From Phascolarctobacterium sp. (GTDB taxonomy: Bacteria > Bacillota > Negativicutes > Acidaminococcales > Acidaminococcaceae): 64,000 nt of DNA. The translations under genes and the position numbers were made by a program. Of this stretch, positions 17,652-25,065 are shown in pieces. The notes beneath the pieces were generated by a model, which had not been told where the DNA came from, did no database searches, and saw nothing but the letters and a program-made list of their open reading frames with translations. The stretch is taken from positions 62,001 through 126,000 of the forward strand of contig JAUNWI010000002.1 in assembly GCA_030540395.1 (NCBI GenBank). The letters run 5' to 3'. How positions within the stretch are numbered: the stretch's first letter is position 1; each line of letters starts with the position of its first letter.

Positions 17652-18521
17652 TCAGCTTTGCAGTACCTTGTCACGCAAATTGGCCAAGGTCTGCTTGATT
17701 TTAGCGTAATCCCGTTGAGCTGTGTATTCCTTGAGCAGCAGGGCGATATGCCTGGTGTCGTGGCGCAGGCGGCGGGAGGCCTGCCAGCTGTCGTGAATGG
17801 CCTCAAAATGCAACTGCTCCTCCTGGCGTAGCTTGGCTAAATAGCGTTGCCGCAGGTGCAGATGGTCGTTGAGTTCCTCTTGCCGGAGCAAATAAAAGAT
17901 AATGTTGGCAAAGATAAAGGCTGGTAGGGTGATGAAAAATCTGCCCCAAAAGAGGTCCCAGGTGCGGGGTGAATTGAAGTTATAGATGAAAATATTGCCC
18001 ACAAGATGCAGGAGGGCGATGCAAAAGGCCAGTACCAAAATGCTCTTCACCTGTGTCTGCAGCAGAAAGTCCCTGTTTTTGTCAATAAAACGCTTCAGTA
18101 AGGGCAGGACCACGGCATTGCTCACGATATGTCCCACAATCATCAGCTTTAGGGGGTCCAGTCCCCAGCCAGCCTGGGAACCCAAAACCATGGCAAAGGT
18201 TTGCACTGACACCATGGGCAAGCCAAGGAAGGTAACTACCAATAATTTCTTTACCATGCTTGCTTGGACCGTGCCAAGGCCAAGGGGAAGATAAAGCGCC
18301 AAGGGGAAGAAATAAATCCAGGTAGGCGGCAGCATGCCGCCGTAGGGAAGCGCAATATAAACCTCTAGCGTCACAAGCAGAAGCAAAATAAGCGTCAGCT
18401 TGCTCCTTTTCAGCAGCAGCTTGTCGCGAAAGCAGTAATAATAGCATAAGGTGGGCGTGAGCTCACGTAGGCAGGTGTAGCAGAAAAGCAAGCCTATGAG
18501 CTGTAAAGATTCCATGTTCAT
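17652..18521 (-). CDS. AgrC-like membrane protein with GHKL phospho-acceptor His but no ATPase domain
   Basis: 289 residues. About six membrane helices fill residues 1-215, followed by a helical segment with RRLRHDTRHIALLLKEY (H254), which matches the H-box dimerisation helix of GHKL kinases. The protein stops about 30 residues later, at LRDKVLQS, and only 14 bases separate its stop from the regulator gene, so no ATPase domain is encoded after it. ATG 18521 overlaps the preceding stop (TGATG) with AGGAGG upstream. I infer that it receives phosphate from the ATPase-bearing partner upstream, or acts as a Spo0B-like transfer subunit. Confidence 0.82.
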   Translation of the reverse strand: MNMESLQLIGLLFCYTCLRELTPTLCYYYCFRDKLLLKRSKLTLILLLLVTLEVYIALPYGGMLPPTWIYFFPLALYLPLGLGTVQASMVKKLLVVTFLGLPMVSVQTFAMVLGSQAGWGLDPLKLMIVGHIVSNAVVLPLLKRFIDKNRDFLLQTQVKSILVLAFCIALLHLVGNIFIYNFNSPRTWDLFWGRFFITLPAFIFANIIFYLLRQEELNDHLHLRQRYLAKLRQEEQLHFEAIHDSWQASRRLRHDTRHIALLLKEYTAQRDYAKIKQTLANLRDKVLQS

Positions 18522-19582
18522 CAATCCTGCCTCCTGTTATTTAAGGCCAGCTGCAAGCGAAACAGCTGGTTGTCGCTATTAATCTTAAAATAGCCCTGAT
18601 ATTTTTCTACCACAAGGCGAATGTTGGCAAGGCCGGTTCCGGGCTGACGAAAGCCCCTTTTGGCAGAATAATATTTTCCGTCCTTGATGCGCACTTCGCC
18701 TTGAAAGTTGTTGCTAAGGGCAATCAACAAAAGACCATTTTTGGTAGTAATTTTTAAGGAAATGCTGGGGTTGGAGGTGCCTTTGGCTGCCGTATGAGCG
18801 TTTTCCAAGGCATTGCCTAAAATAATGGCCAAATCCATGTCGTCCACCGCAATTTCGGCAATATTGATTTCGCTTTGCCAGTCCATGCCATCGGCATAGG
18901 CTCTTTCGCGCCAATAGCCCACCACCGCGTCGACGACGCGGTTGCCGCTGAGCACAACTCTTTGCAGCTTGTCGGAGCTTGCCAAAAGCTGGTCAAAATG
19001 CTGCTCCAGGGCTGCAAAGTCCTGCTTTTCCAAGAGCTGCTCCAGCTTGGCGATGTTACGCTGCACCCTTTGCTGCAGCGCTCTTTCCTGCTCCTTGTGC
19101 TGTAAAAGCTGTTGGTGGTAGCTTTTTTCCTTGTTGTACAGCTCCTCCAGATTGCGCAGGCCTGCATTAAGCTTTTCGTTTTTGCTGATTTCCTCCAAAA
19201 GCATGAGCACCACCAGTATAAAGAGCATGGCAGGCAAAATAATCAGGATTCGGGAAACAAGATGGTGCAAATCAAAAACCTTGGCAAAGCCCTTTTGGGA
19301 GGCAATGGCTGAAAGGTAGGAGAGCATGATAATGTCGGTAATGGCCAGCAGCTTGGTATTGCCCGCGGTAGTGATCGTCTTCCGAAAGCGCTGAAAAAAA
19401 CGTAGGCAGAGCACAAAGCTCAGCACCGTTCCGAGTATAAAAAGCAGTATTTCTGCGCTCTGTGCCCATGCGCCCAGGTTGAGCAGTAAGGGCAGGGTAT
19501 AAGCCACGTTATACACTAAAAGCGAGGCATAAATAATAAAAAAGCTCAAAAGCAGTAAGAATAAAAGGATATGGTACTTCAT
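18521..19582 (-). CDS. AgrC-like membrane GHKL protein with ATPase domain but no acceptor His
   Basis: 353 residues: about four membrane helices (1-130), a coiled coil (135-170), a helix where GHKL kinases carry the H-box, and a HATPase_c_5 domain with N box LGNALENAHTAA (N257, N261) and G box PGTGLANI (G315-). Aligning LEQLLEKQDFAAL with the usual segment after the H-box puts Q171 at the His position, so it should not autophosphorylate. It overlaps the next gene by one base. No ribosome-binding site lies close to the ATG; see the leader feature. I infer a heteromeric kinase with the next protein. Confidence 0.82.
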   Translation of the reverse strand: MKYHILLFLLLLSFFIIYASLLVYNVAYTLPLLLNLGAWAQSAEILLFILGTVLSFVLCLRFFQRFRKTITTAGNTKLLAITDIIMLSYLSAIASQKGFAKVFDLHHLVSRILIILPAMLFILVVLMLLEEISKNEKLNAGLRNLEELYNKEKSYHQQLLQHKEQERALQQRVQRNIAKLEQLLEKQDFAALEQHFDQLLASSDKLQRVVLSGNRVVDAVVGYWRERAYADGMDWQSEINIAEIAVDDMDLAIILGNALENAHTAAKGTSNPSISLKITTKNGLLLIALSNNFQGEVRIKDGKYYSAKRGFRQPGTGLANIRLVVEKYQGYFKINSDNQLFRLQLALNNRRQD

Positions 19583-19594
19583 GCGGTTAACATA

Positions 19595-19636
19595 TCATAA
19601 GCTGCTGCAGCATTCTGCAGCAGGCATATGCTCCTC
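19595..19636 (-). promoter_or_regulatory. Leader mini-ORF and hairpin before the split-kinase operon
   Basis: On the minus strand GAGGAG (19636-19631) precedes an ATG at 19627 that opens a 10-codon frame (MPAAECCSSL) ending in TGA at 19597-19595. This frame is in phase with the kinase start at 19582. A perfect 9-bp inverted repeat CTGCTGCAG/CTGCAGCAG (19602-19623) lies within it. The kinase ATG has no Shine-Dalgarno sequence of its own, so coupling through this leader, or loss of a longer N-terminus by a stop mutation, is possible. Confidence 0.5.
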
Positions 19637-19724
19637 ATAAATAATATCTTGGCAAGTATCATTATTAGCTACTTATATTATAACAGTAAAATATCTACTC
19701 AACTAGTAAACAATAAGAAAAATA

Positions 19725-19752
19725 TGGACAAGTACTGCGGTTGTGGTATACT
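19725..19752 (+). promoter_or_regulatory. Promoter of the peroxiredoxin gene
   Basis: TGGACA, 16 bases, extended -10 TGG-TATACT, 62 bases before the start codon. Confidence 0.6.
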
Positions 19753-19813
19753 GTAGCTAATAAGGCATGGCCTTGCTTTTTGTTAAATAAACCTTTGCAA
19801 AGGAGTTGTTATA

Positions 19814-20281
19814 ATGTTAGCAGTTGGTACCCAGGCTCCGGCCTTTACCTTGCCGGATAAGGATGGAAATAGCGTTAGCTTAAGCGATTTTTTAGGTAAA
19901 AAGGTAGTCCTGTATTTTTATCCCAAGGATTCTACCCCAGGCTGCACTCGCCAGGCCCAAGCTTTTCGGGAGGCCTTTGCCCAATTTGTGGCTGCCGGTG
20001 CGGTGGTTATCGGCATCAGCAAGGACAGCATCAAATCCCATCTGAATTTTGCAACCAAGCAGGAGCTGCCCTTTATTCTGCTTTCTGATACCGAGCTCAC
20101 TACACTGCAGGCCTATGAGGTGTGGCAGGAAAAGAAGCTCTATGGCAAAACCAGCATGGGCGTGGTGCGCTCTGTATACGTGATTGATGAGGCCGGCAGG
20201 ATTGCCGCCGCCTGGACCAAGGTGAAGCCGGAGCAGAGCGCTCAGGATGCACTTGAATTTGTGTGCAGCTGTGCAAAATAA
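19814..20281 (+). CDS. bcp: Peroxiredoxin of the Bcp/PrxQ family
   Basis: 155 residues, one thioredoxin-fold domain. The peroxidatic Cys is in YPKDSTPGCTRQAQAF. In most Bcp/PrxQ proteins a resolving Cys lies five residues later (TPGCTxEACxF); here that position is Gln, making the N-terminal site 1-Cys-like. The C-terminus ends CSCAK, offering possible alternative resolving cysteines. It reduces hydrogen or organic peroxides with thiol donors in the cytoplasm. Monocistronic: own promoter and terminator. Family assignment is secure; the resolving mechanism is inference. Confidence 0.93.
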   Translation: MLAVGTQAPAFTLPDKDGNSVSLSDFLGKKVVLYFYPKDSTPGCTRQAQAFREAFAQFVAAGAVVIGISKDSIKSHLNFATKQELPFILLSDTELTTLQAYEVWQEKKLYGKTSMGVVRSVYVIDEAGRIAAAWTKVKPEQSAQDALEFVCSCAK

Positions 20282-20295
20282 AAAGTTCTTGCAGT

Positions 20296-20330
20296 ATTGG
20301 TGGTATCAAAGGGATGCCACCAATATTTTT
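20296..20330 (+). terminator. Intrinsic terminator of the peroxiredoxin gene
   Basis: ATTGGTGGTATC/GATGCCACCAAT 12-bp stem (one G-U pair) followed by ATTTTT. Confidence 0.88.
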
Positions 20331-20341
20331 CTGCCAAAAAC

Positions 20342-20371
20342 TTGCCACTGGAATAGCATGTATGTTATACT
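20342..20371 (+). promoter_or_regulatory. Promoter of the second hybrid kinase
   Basis: TTGCCA, 18 bases, extended -10 TGT-TATACT; leader of about 110 bases. Confidence 0.55.
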
Positions 20372-20483
20372 AAAATCGAGAAAATTTAACTTGTACTAGT
20401 TAAAATTATAATTCGGAAAGCTAATATCTTCTTAGGAATATATATGGTGTAAAAGTAAAAGTATTTTGGGGAAAGGGTAAGCG

Positions 20484-23400
20484 GTGGATTCAATGCGTAG
20501 CTTTAAAGGTAAAATTTGGTCCTTGTGCATAGCCATCATCACGCTGGCTATGCTTTTGTGCGCCTCTGTGGCCGGTGCTCAAGGCAAAACGGTACGTGTG
20601 GGCTTTTATGAATCAGAGTTTAATAAAACATCTGCCAATGGTCATTTAAGTGGCTATGCCTATGATTTCCAGCAGGATATCAAGAATTATACGGGCTGGA
20701 AGTATGAATATGTAAAGGCTGATTGGCCGGAGCTGGTGGAAATGCTCAAGGAGGGTAAAATTGACCTCATGAGCAATGTTTCCGTAACCAGCAAGCGTAT
20801 GGGCAAACTGCTCTATTCTGCTGCGCCCATGGGTGCGGAAAAGTTTTATGTGTATGTAAGCGACAAGAACACGGAAATCACTCCTGAGAACTATCAGGCC
20901 TTGCAAGGAAAAAGAGTGGGTGTTAACGCAGGCTGCGTGCAGGTGGAGCTGTTTAAGGAGTGGGCCAGGGAGCATGGCATCAGCGTTGCTTTAATCGAAG
21001 TACCCGGCAATATTGCCTTGGATAAGATGATGGCTCAGGGCGAGCTGGATGCCATCGTGGGTGTGGATACCTATCGTTATCACAATCTGCTGCCCATAGT
21101 GAAGGTGGGCGAGTCCCAATTCTATTTTGTTGTCAACAAAAACCGTCCCGATTTGAAGGAAGAGCTTGATGCTGCCATGGGGAAAATCCTCTTCCAAAAT
21201 CGTTACTATGTGGAGTTTTTGCATAAAAAGTATCTTGCTGGTCATGCTAATGCTGCGCTCAGCACGGAAGAGTTGGCTTGGCTGCAAAAAAAGGGCAAGA
21301 TTAAAATTGGTTATTTGAAAGATATCTTGGGCTATAGTGGTCAAAACCCCAAAACAGGTAAGCTAGAGGGCTCCCTGGCCACCTTTGTGGAAAAGGCCAA
21401 GAGCTGCTTTATTAATGGCAGCCTGGAGTTTGAGCCTGTGCCCTTCGCAACGGAAGAGCAGGAGCTGGAGGCTTTGAAAAAGGGTGAAGTGGACTGCGTT
21501 TTCCCCGTTTATACCTGCCATTTTCATGCTGAACAGCATGGGTATCTGCTAACCCAAAGCATGTACAATACTGCTGTTACTGCGCTTGTTACCGGCGATA
21601 ATTTTAACGAAACCCATAAGAACGTGGTTGCGGTAAATAAACACAAGCTGGATAAGCTGATTTATGTGAACAATAATTATCCCCACTGGACTATTAAAGA
21701 GTATGACACGGATGCGGAATGCATTGAGGCCGTGCGTAGTCCTGATGTGAAGGTGGATTGTGCTATTTTTAATAGCTATGGCATTAACAATATTATTTCT
21801 CCCCGTAACTATGGCGAGCTGCAGCCTGTAGCGCTCAATAGCGAAATGGAGTTATCCTTGGCGGTAGCACCGAATAATGTTATGCTGCTCTCGATTTTAA
21901 ATCGTGCTATTGATTTAGTGCCTAGAGCCGATTTAAACAGCTCTTTGAGCTATTTTTCTACCCCTAATGAGCGCCACGTTTCCTTTAGCGACTTTTTGAA
22001 GGATAATTTGTGGATGGTACTCCTGTCCATGCTTGTGTTTTCTGCAGCTGTTGTAGTCACGGTGCTGTTTTTGCTCAAGCGCGCCAAGGACGCGGAGCGC
22101 CAGGCGCGCATTGCTTTGCAAACGGCAGAGCATGCCAGCAAGGCCAAGACCACCTTCCTCAATAGCATGTCCCATGATATTCGCACTCCTATGAACGCCA
22201 TCATTGGCTTTACCTCCTTGGCAGCGGTGCATCTGGATGACAAGCGCCTTTTGGAAAATTATTTGAAAAAGATCATGACCAGCTCCAACCATTTGCTGAG
22301 CCTGATTAATGATGTGCTGGATATGAGCCGCATTGAAAGTGGACGTATCAAGATTGAAGAAAACGAATGCAATCTGCCCACAGTAATGCACGATTTGCGT
22401 AATATTTTGCAGTCCGATGTGAAGGCCAAGCATTTGAACTTCCTCTTTGATACCTTGGATGTGCGGGATGATGAGGTGCTGTGCGACAAGCTGCGCCTGA
22501 GCCAGATTATCTTAAACTGCATGAGCAATGCCATCAAGTTTACTAAGCCCGGTGGCACCGTTGGTATCAAAATTGTGCAAAGGGAGTCCACTCAGGAGGG
22601 CTATGCCCTGTATGATTTCATCATCAGTGACACGGGTATTGGCATGAGCGAGGATTTTCAAAAGCATGTTTTTGAGCCCTTTACCCGAGAAGAGACCAGC
22701 ACTGTAAGCGGTATTCAGGGCACGGGCTTGGGCATGTCCATTACCAAAAATATCGTGGATATGATGGGTGGCACCATTTCTGTCAAGAGCGTGCAGGGAC
22801 GGGGCACCGAATTTACTATTTCCCTGTGCCTGAAGATTTGTCATAAACAAAAGAAGATTACCGTTATCCGCTCCCTCAAGGGCATGCGTGCCCTGGTGGC
22901 CGACGACAACATGGACAGCTGCGTTAGCGTGTGTCGCCTACTGGAAAAGGTGGGCATGAGTGCGGAATGGACCATGTCCGGTATGGAGGCTGTGTATAAG
23001 GCGAAGTTCGCCCATGAGGATGGCAAGTCCTATAAGGCCTTTATTATCGACTGGCTGATGCCTGATATGAACGGCATCGAGGTAGTGCGCCGCATCCGTG
23101 GCGTTATTGGCAACGATACGCCCATTATCATCCTTACGGCCTACGACTGGAGCGAAATAGAGCAGGAGGCTCGGGAGGCCGGTGTTACGGCGTTCTGCGC
23201 TAAGCCCTTGTTCCTGTCCGATTTGTATGAGGTTTTGAATAACCACATTGAATCGGAACAGAAGGAGCCGGAGCCTGTGAAGGGTGCCAAGGAGGATTTC
23301 TCTAACGCACGTATTTTGTTGGTTGAGGACAATGATTTGAATCGTGAAATTGGTCGCGCCATGCTGCAGGGCTTTAATGTGCATGTGGAGGAAGCCGAAA

Positions 23401-23684
23401 ATGGTCGCGTGGCCGTGGATATGGTGGCTACAAGCCAGCCCAATTATTATGATTTGGTGCTGATGGATATCCAAATGCCGGTAATGAATGGATATGACGC
23501 GGCTAGGGAGATTTTGGCCCTGCAACGCGACGATGTGAAGAATTTGCCCATCGTGGCTGTGAGCGCCAACGCCTTTAAGGAGGATATGGATAAGTCCATT
23601 GAGGCAGGCATGGTGGCCCATTTGTCCAAGCCCTTTACCAAGCAAATGCTGGAGGAGATTTTGCACAAGTATTTAAAGAAGTAA
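20484..23684 (+). CDS. Hybrid sensor histidine kinase with two solute-binding domains (paralogue)
   Basis: 1066 residues, the same length and domain order as the kinase at 8.9 kb: signal peptide, two SBP_bac_3-type sensor domains (~35-250, ~265-485), a membrane helix near 505-530, HisKA with H564 in MSHDIRTPMNAIIGF, HATPase (N box CMSNAIKF, G boxes DTGIGM and GTGLGMSI), and two receiver domains with Asp in IIDWLMPDMNG and LMDIQMPVMNG. The GTG start is six bases after AAAGGG; ATG 20493 is an alternative. It has no partner regulator or Hpt beside it, so output probably goes to proteins elsewhere, perhaps the Hpt at 13.9 kb. The sensor domains differ from the paralogue, suggesting different ligands. 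Confidence 0.93.
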   Translation: MDSMRSFKGKIWSLCIAIITLAMLLCASVAGAQGKTVRVGFYESEFNKTSANGHLSGYAYDFQQDIKNYTGWKYEYVKADWPELVEMLKEGKIDLMSNVSVTSKRMGKLLYSAAPMGAEKFYVYVSDKNTEITPENYQALQGKRVGVNAGCVQVELFKEWAREHGISVALIEVPGNIALDKMMAQGELDAIVGVDTYRYHNLLPIVKVGESQFYFVVNKNRPDLKEELDAAMGKILFQNRYYVEFLHKKYLAGHANAALSTEELAWLQKKGKIKIGYLKDILGYSGQNPKTGKLEGSLATFVEKAKSCFINGSLEFEPVPFATEEQELEALKKGEVDCVFPVYTCHFHAEQHGYLLTQSMYNTAVTALVTGDNFNETHKNVVAVNKHKLDKLIYVNNNYPHWTIKEYDTDAECIEAVRSPDVKVDCAIFNSYGINNIISPRNYGELQPVALNSEMELSLAVAPNNVMLLSILNRAIDLVPRADLNSSLSYFSTPNERHVSFSDFLKDNLWMVLLSMLVFSAAVVVTVLFLLKRAKDAERQARIALQTAEHASKAKTTFLNSMSHDIRTPMNAIIGFTSLAAVHLDDKRLLENYLKKIMTSSNHLLSLINDVLDMSRIESGRIKIEENECNLPTVMHDLRNILQSDVKAKHLNFLFDTLDVRDDEVLCDKLRLSQIILNCMSNAIKFTKPGGTVGIKIVQRESTQEGYALYDFIISDTGIGMSEDFQKHVFEPFTREETSTVSGIQGTGLGMSITKNIVDMMGGTISVKSVQGRGTEFTISLCLKICHKQKKITVIRSLKGMRALVADDNMDSCVSVCRLLEKVGMSAEWTMSGMEAVYKAKFAHEDGKSYKAFIIDWLMPDMNGIEVVRRIRGVIGNDTPIIILTAYDWSEIEQEAREAGVTAFCAKPLFLSDLYEVLNNHIESEQKEPEPVKGAKEDFSNARILLVEDNDLNREIGRAMLQGFNVHVEEAENGRVAVDMVATSQPNYYDLVLMDIQMPVMNGYDAAREILALQRDDVKNLPIVAVSANAFKEDMDKSIEAGMVAHLSKPFTKQMLEEILHKYLKK

Positions 23685-23688
23685 TTTC

Positions 23689-23717
23689 TTGACAAAAACT
23701 GCTGCATCCCTTATAAT
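23689..23717 (+). promoter_or_regulatory. Consensus promoter of tRNA-Thr
   Basis: TTGACA, 17 bases, TATAAT: an exact sigma-A consensus, 14 bases before the tRNA. Confidence 0.92.
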
Positions 23718-23730
23718 AGTCTAGTAAATC

Positions 23731-23806
23731 GCTGGTGTAGCTCAATAGGCAGAGCAACTGATTTGTAATCAGTAGGTTGTGGGTTCGATTCCTATCACCA
23801 GCTCCA
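23731..23806 (+). tRNA. tRNA-Thr (UGU anticodon)
   Basis: 76 nt with encoded CCA. Acceptor GCTGGTG pairs with CACCAGC; anticodon stem CTGAT/ATCAG encloses TTGTAAT-type loop with anticodon TGT; T arm GGTTCGATTCC. A single-gene transcript between a consensus promoter and a terminator. Confidence 0.95.
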
Positions 23807-23817
23807 TGTAAAAATTT

Positions 23818-23848
23818 ACCCCCAGAGTTCGCTCTGGGGGTTTTATTA
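23818..23848 (+). terminator. Intrinsic terminator of tRNA-Thr
   Basis: ACCCCCAGAG/CTCTGGGGGT stem with TTCG tetraloop, then T4 ATTATTTT. Confidence 0.92.
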
Positions 23849-23938
23849 TTTTCGCAAAAACAGCTTTATTTCACAGTTATTTTACAGTATAATATAACTT
23901 AGATTACTTTCAAAATTACATGCAAGGAGCCAAACAAC

Positions 23939-25018
23939 GTGAAGCCTTACGAAATACAAGAACTGGAACAATGTGGTTTTTTCTCAAAGATGTTCGGTAG
24001 CAAGCCTGCCGAAAATGGTTGGAAGGAGCTGAACAACCTCCTAGCTAATGCTAAGGACATGGATGCTGTTACTGCGGAGGCAGTGCAGGCTGCCCTAAAA
24101 AAATGGGGCGTAAAGTTTAGCGACGAAAACCTGCAGCAACGCAGCGGCATTTACCGCAAATTTGCGGACGTAGTATTTACCGAAGCCCAAGCCAAGGACG
24201 AGCCTTTATTCGCACAGCTAGCCCATTTGGCAGAGGTTCTAGATTTGCCGCCCCACCTGGCCAAGCTGGCTGACAAGGGCGCCAAAACTGCCGCTTTCTT
24301 CGTTCGCTGCCGCAATATTCTCACCGGCGAAGAAAAGCTTGATATCCACGCCATCAACGAGCTCTTCGGCTACGATTATGAGGATGGTCTGTCCGTGCGC
24401 AAGCAGGTTTTCCAAGCTCATTTCAATACCCTGTTTGAGGATATTGTGAAGACTGCCCGCTACAGCCCTGAGCAGGAAGCAGGCTTTAGGGAGGATTGCG
24501 CTAAGCTGGACATTCCCTATGAATTCAAAAACAACATTGTCAACGCCCTGCAAAAATATCGCAACCTGTGGGATGCCGAAAATAAAAAGCTGGAGCCCAT
24601 GGAGCTGGACCTGCCCTTGGAAAAGGGCGAGCACGCCTTTGCTACCGTCAACTGCGGCCTGTGCCAAAACAAGGAAATCGAGCGTGAGGACAACTATTTT
24701 GAGCTGACCCGTAAATTCAGCATCGATGAAACAGTTAGCTTTAAGGGTGAAAAGCTGGAGCATCCCAAGATTAAGGAGGAGGCCACCATCCTGTTGGAGC
24801 TTGGTCATTTTATCATTACTAACACTCGCATCATTTACCTGAGCCAAAAGAATGCTATGGCTATTAAGGTGGACGATATAAAGAGTGCTGATTTTGACGA
24901 TATCAATCTCGTGACCTTCCACCATAAGGATGGCAACGATATCCTAATTAAATTCCCTGACGAAGCCGCTGGTGTTATGCATATCCTCTTTAACAGAGTA
25001 AAAAACAACCAAATCTAA
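23939..25018 (+). CDS. Uncharacterised protein with C-terminal PH-like domain
   Basis: 359 residues, no signal peptide, no membrane helix, mostly acidic and helical. I do not recognise the family. Two roughly repeated helical blocks fill residues ~45-125 and ~130-210. A C-terminal domain (~255-355) has the beta pattern of bacterial PH/GRAM-like domains, centred on ITNTRIIYLSQKNAMAIKVDDI, a strand-turn-strand typical of those folds. A CGLCQNKE segment near 240 has two cysteines but no full metal site. The start is GTG with AAGGAG nine bases before it. Monocistronic, between two terminators. Confidence 0.7.
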   Translation: MKPYEIQELEQCGFFSKMFGSKPAENGWKELNNLLANAKDMDAVTAEAVQAALKKWGVKFSDENLQQRSGIYRKFADVVFTEAQAKDEPLFAQLAHLAEVLDLPPHLAKLADKGAKTAAFFVRCRNILTGEEKLDIHAINELFGYDYEDGLSVRKQVFQAHFNTLFEDIVKTARYSPEQEAGFREDCAKLDIPYEFKNNIVNALQKYRNLWDAENKKLEPMELDLPLEKGEHAFATVNCGLCQNKEIEREDNYFELTRKFSIDETVSFKGEKLEHPKIKEEATILLELGHFIITNTRIIYLSQKNAMAIKVDDIKSADFDDINLVTFHHKDGNDILIKFPDEAAGVMHILFNRVKNNQI

Positions 25019-25020
25019 AC

Positions 25021-25065
25021 AAAAAAGCTGGAGCCTAAATTAGGTCTCCAGCTTTACTTTTTTTA
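25021..25065. terminator. Bidirectional terminator
   Basis: AAAGCTGGAG/CTCCAGCTTT stem with T-rich tracts on both strands, between the convergent PH-like gene and the GGDEF-EAL gene. Confidence 0.9.

Noticed and set aside
19595..19597. TGA before the kinase as a selenocysteine codon
   Set aside because: The hairpin lies before, not after, the TGA and the downstream ATG gives a normal protein; no SECIS-like structure follows.
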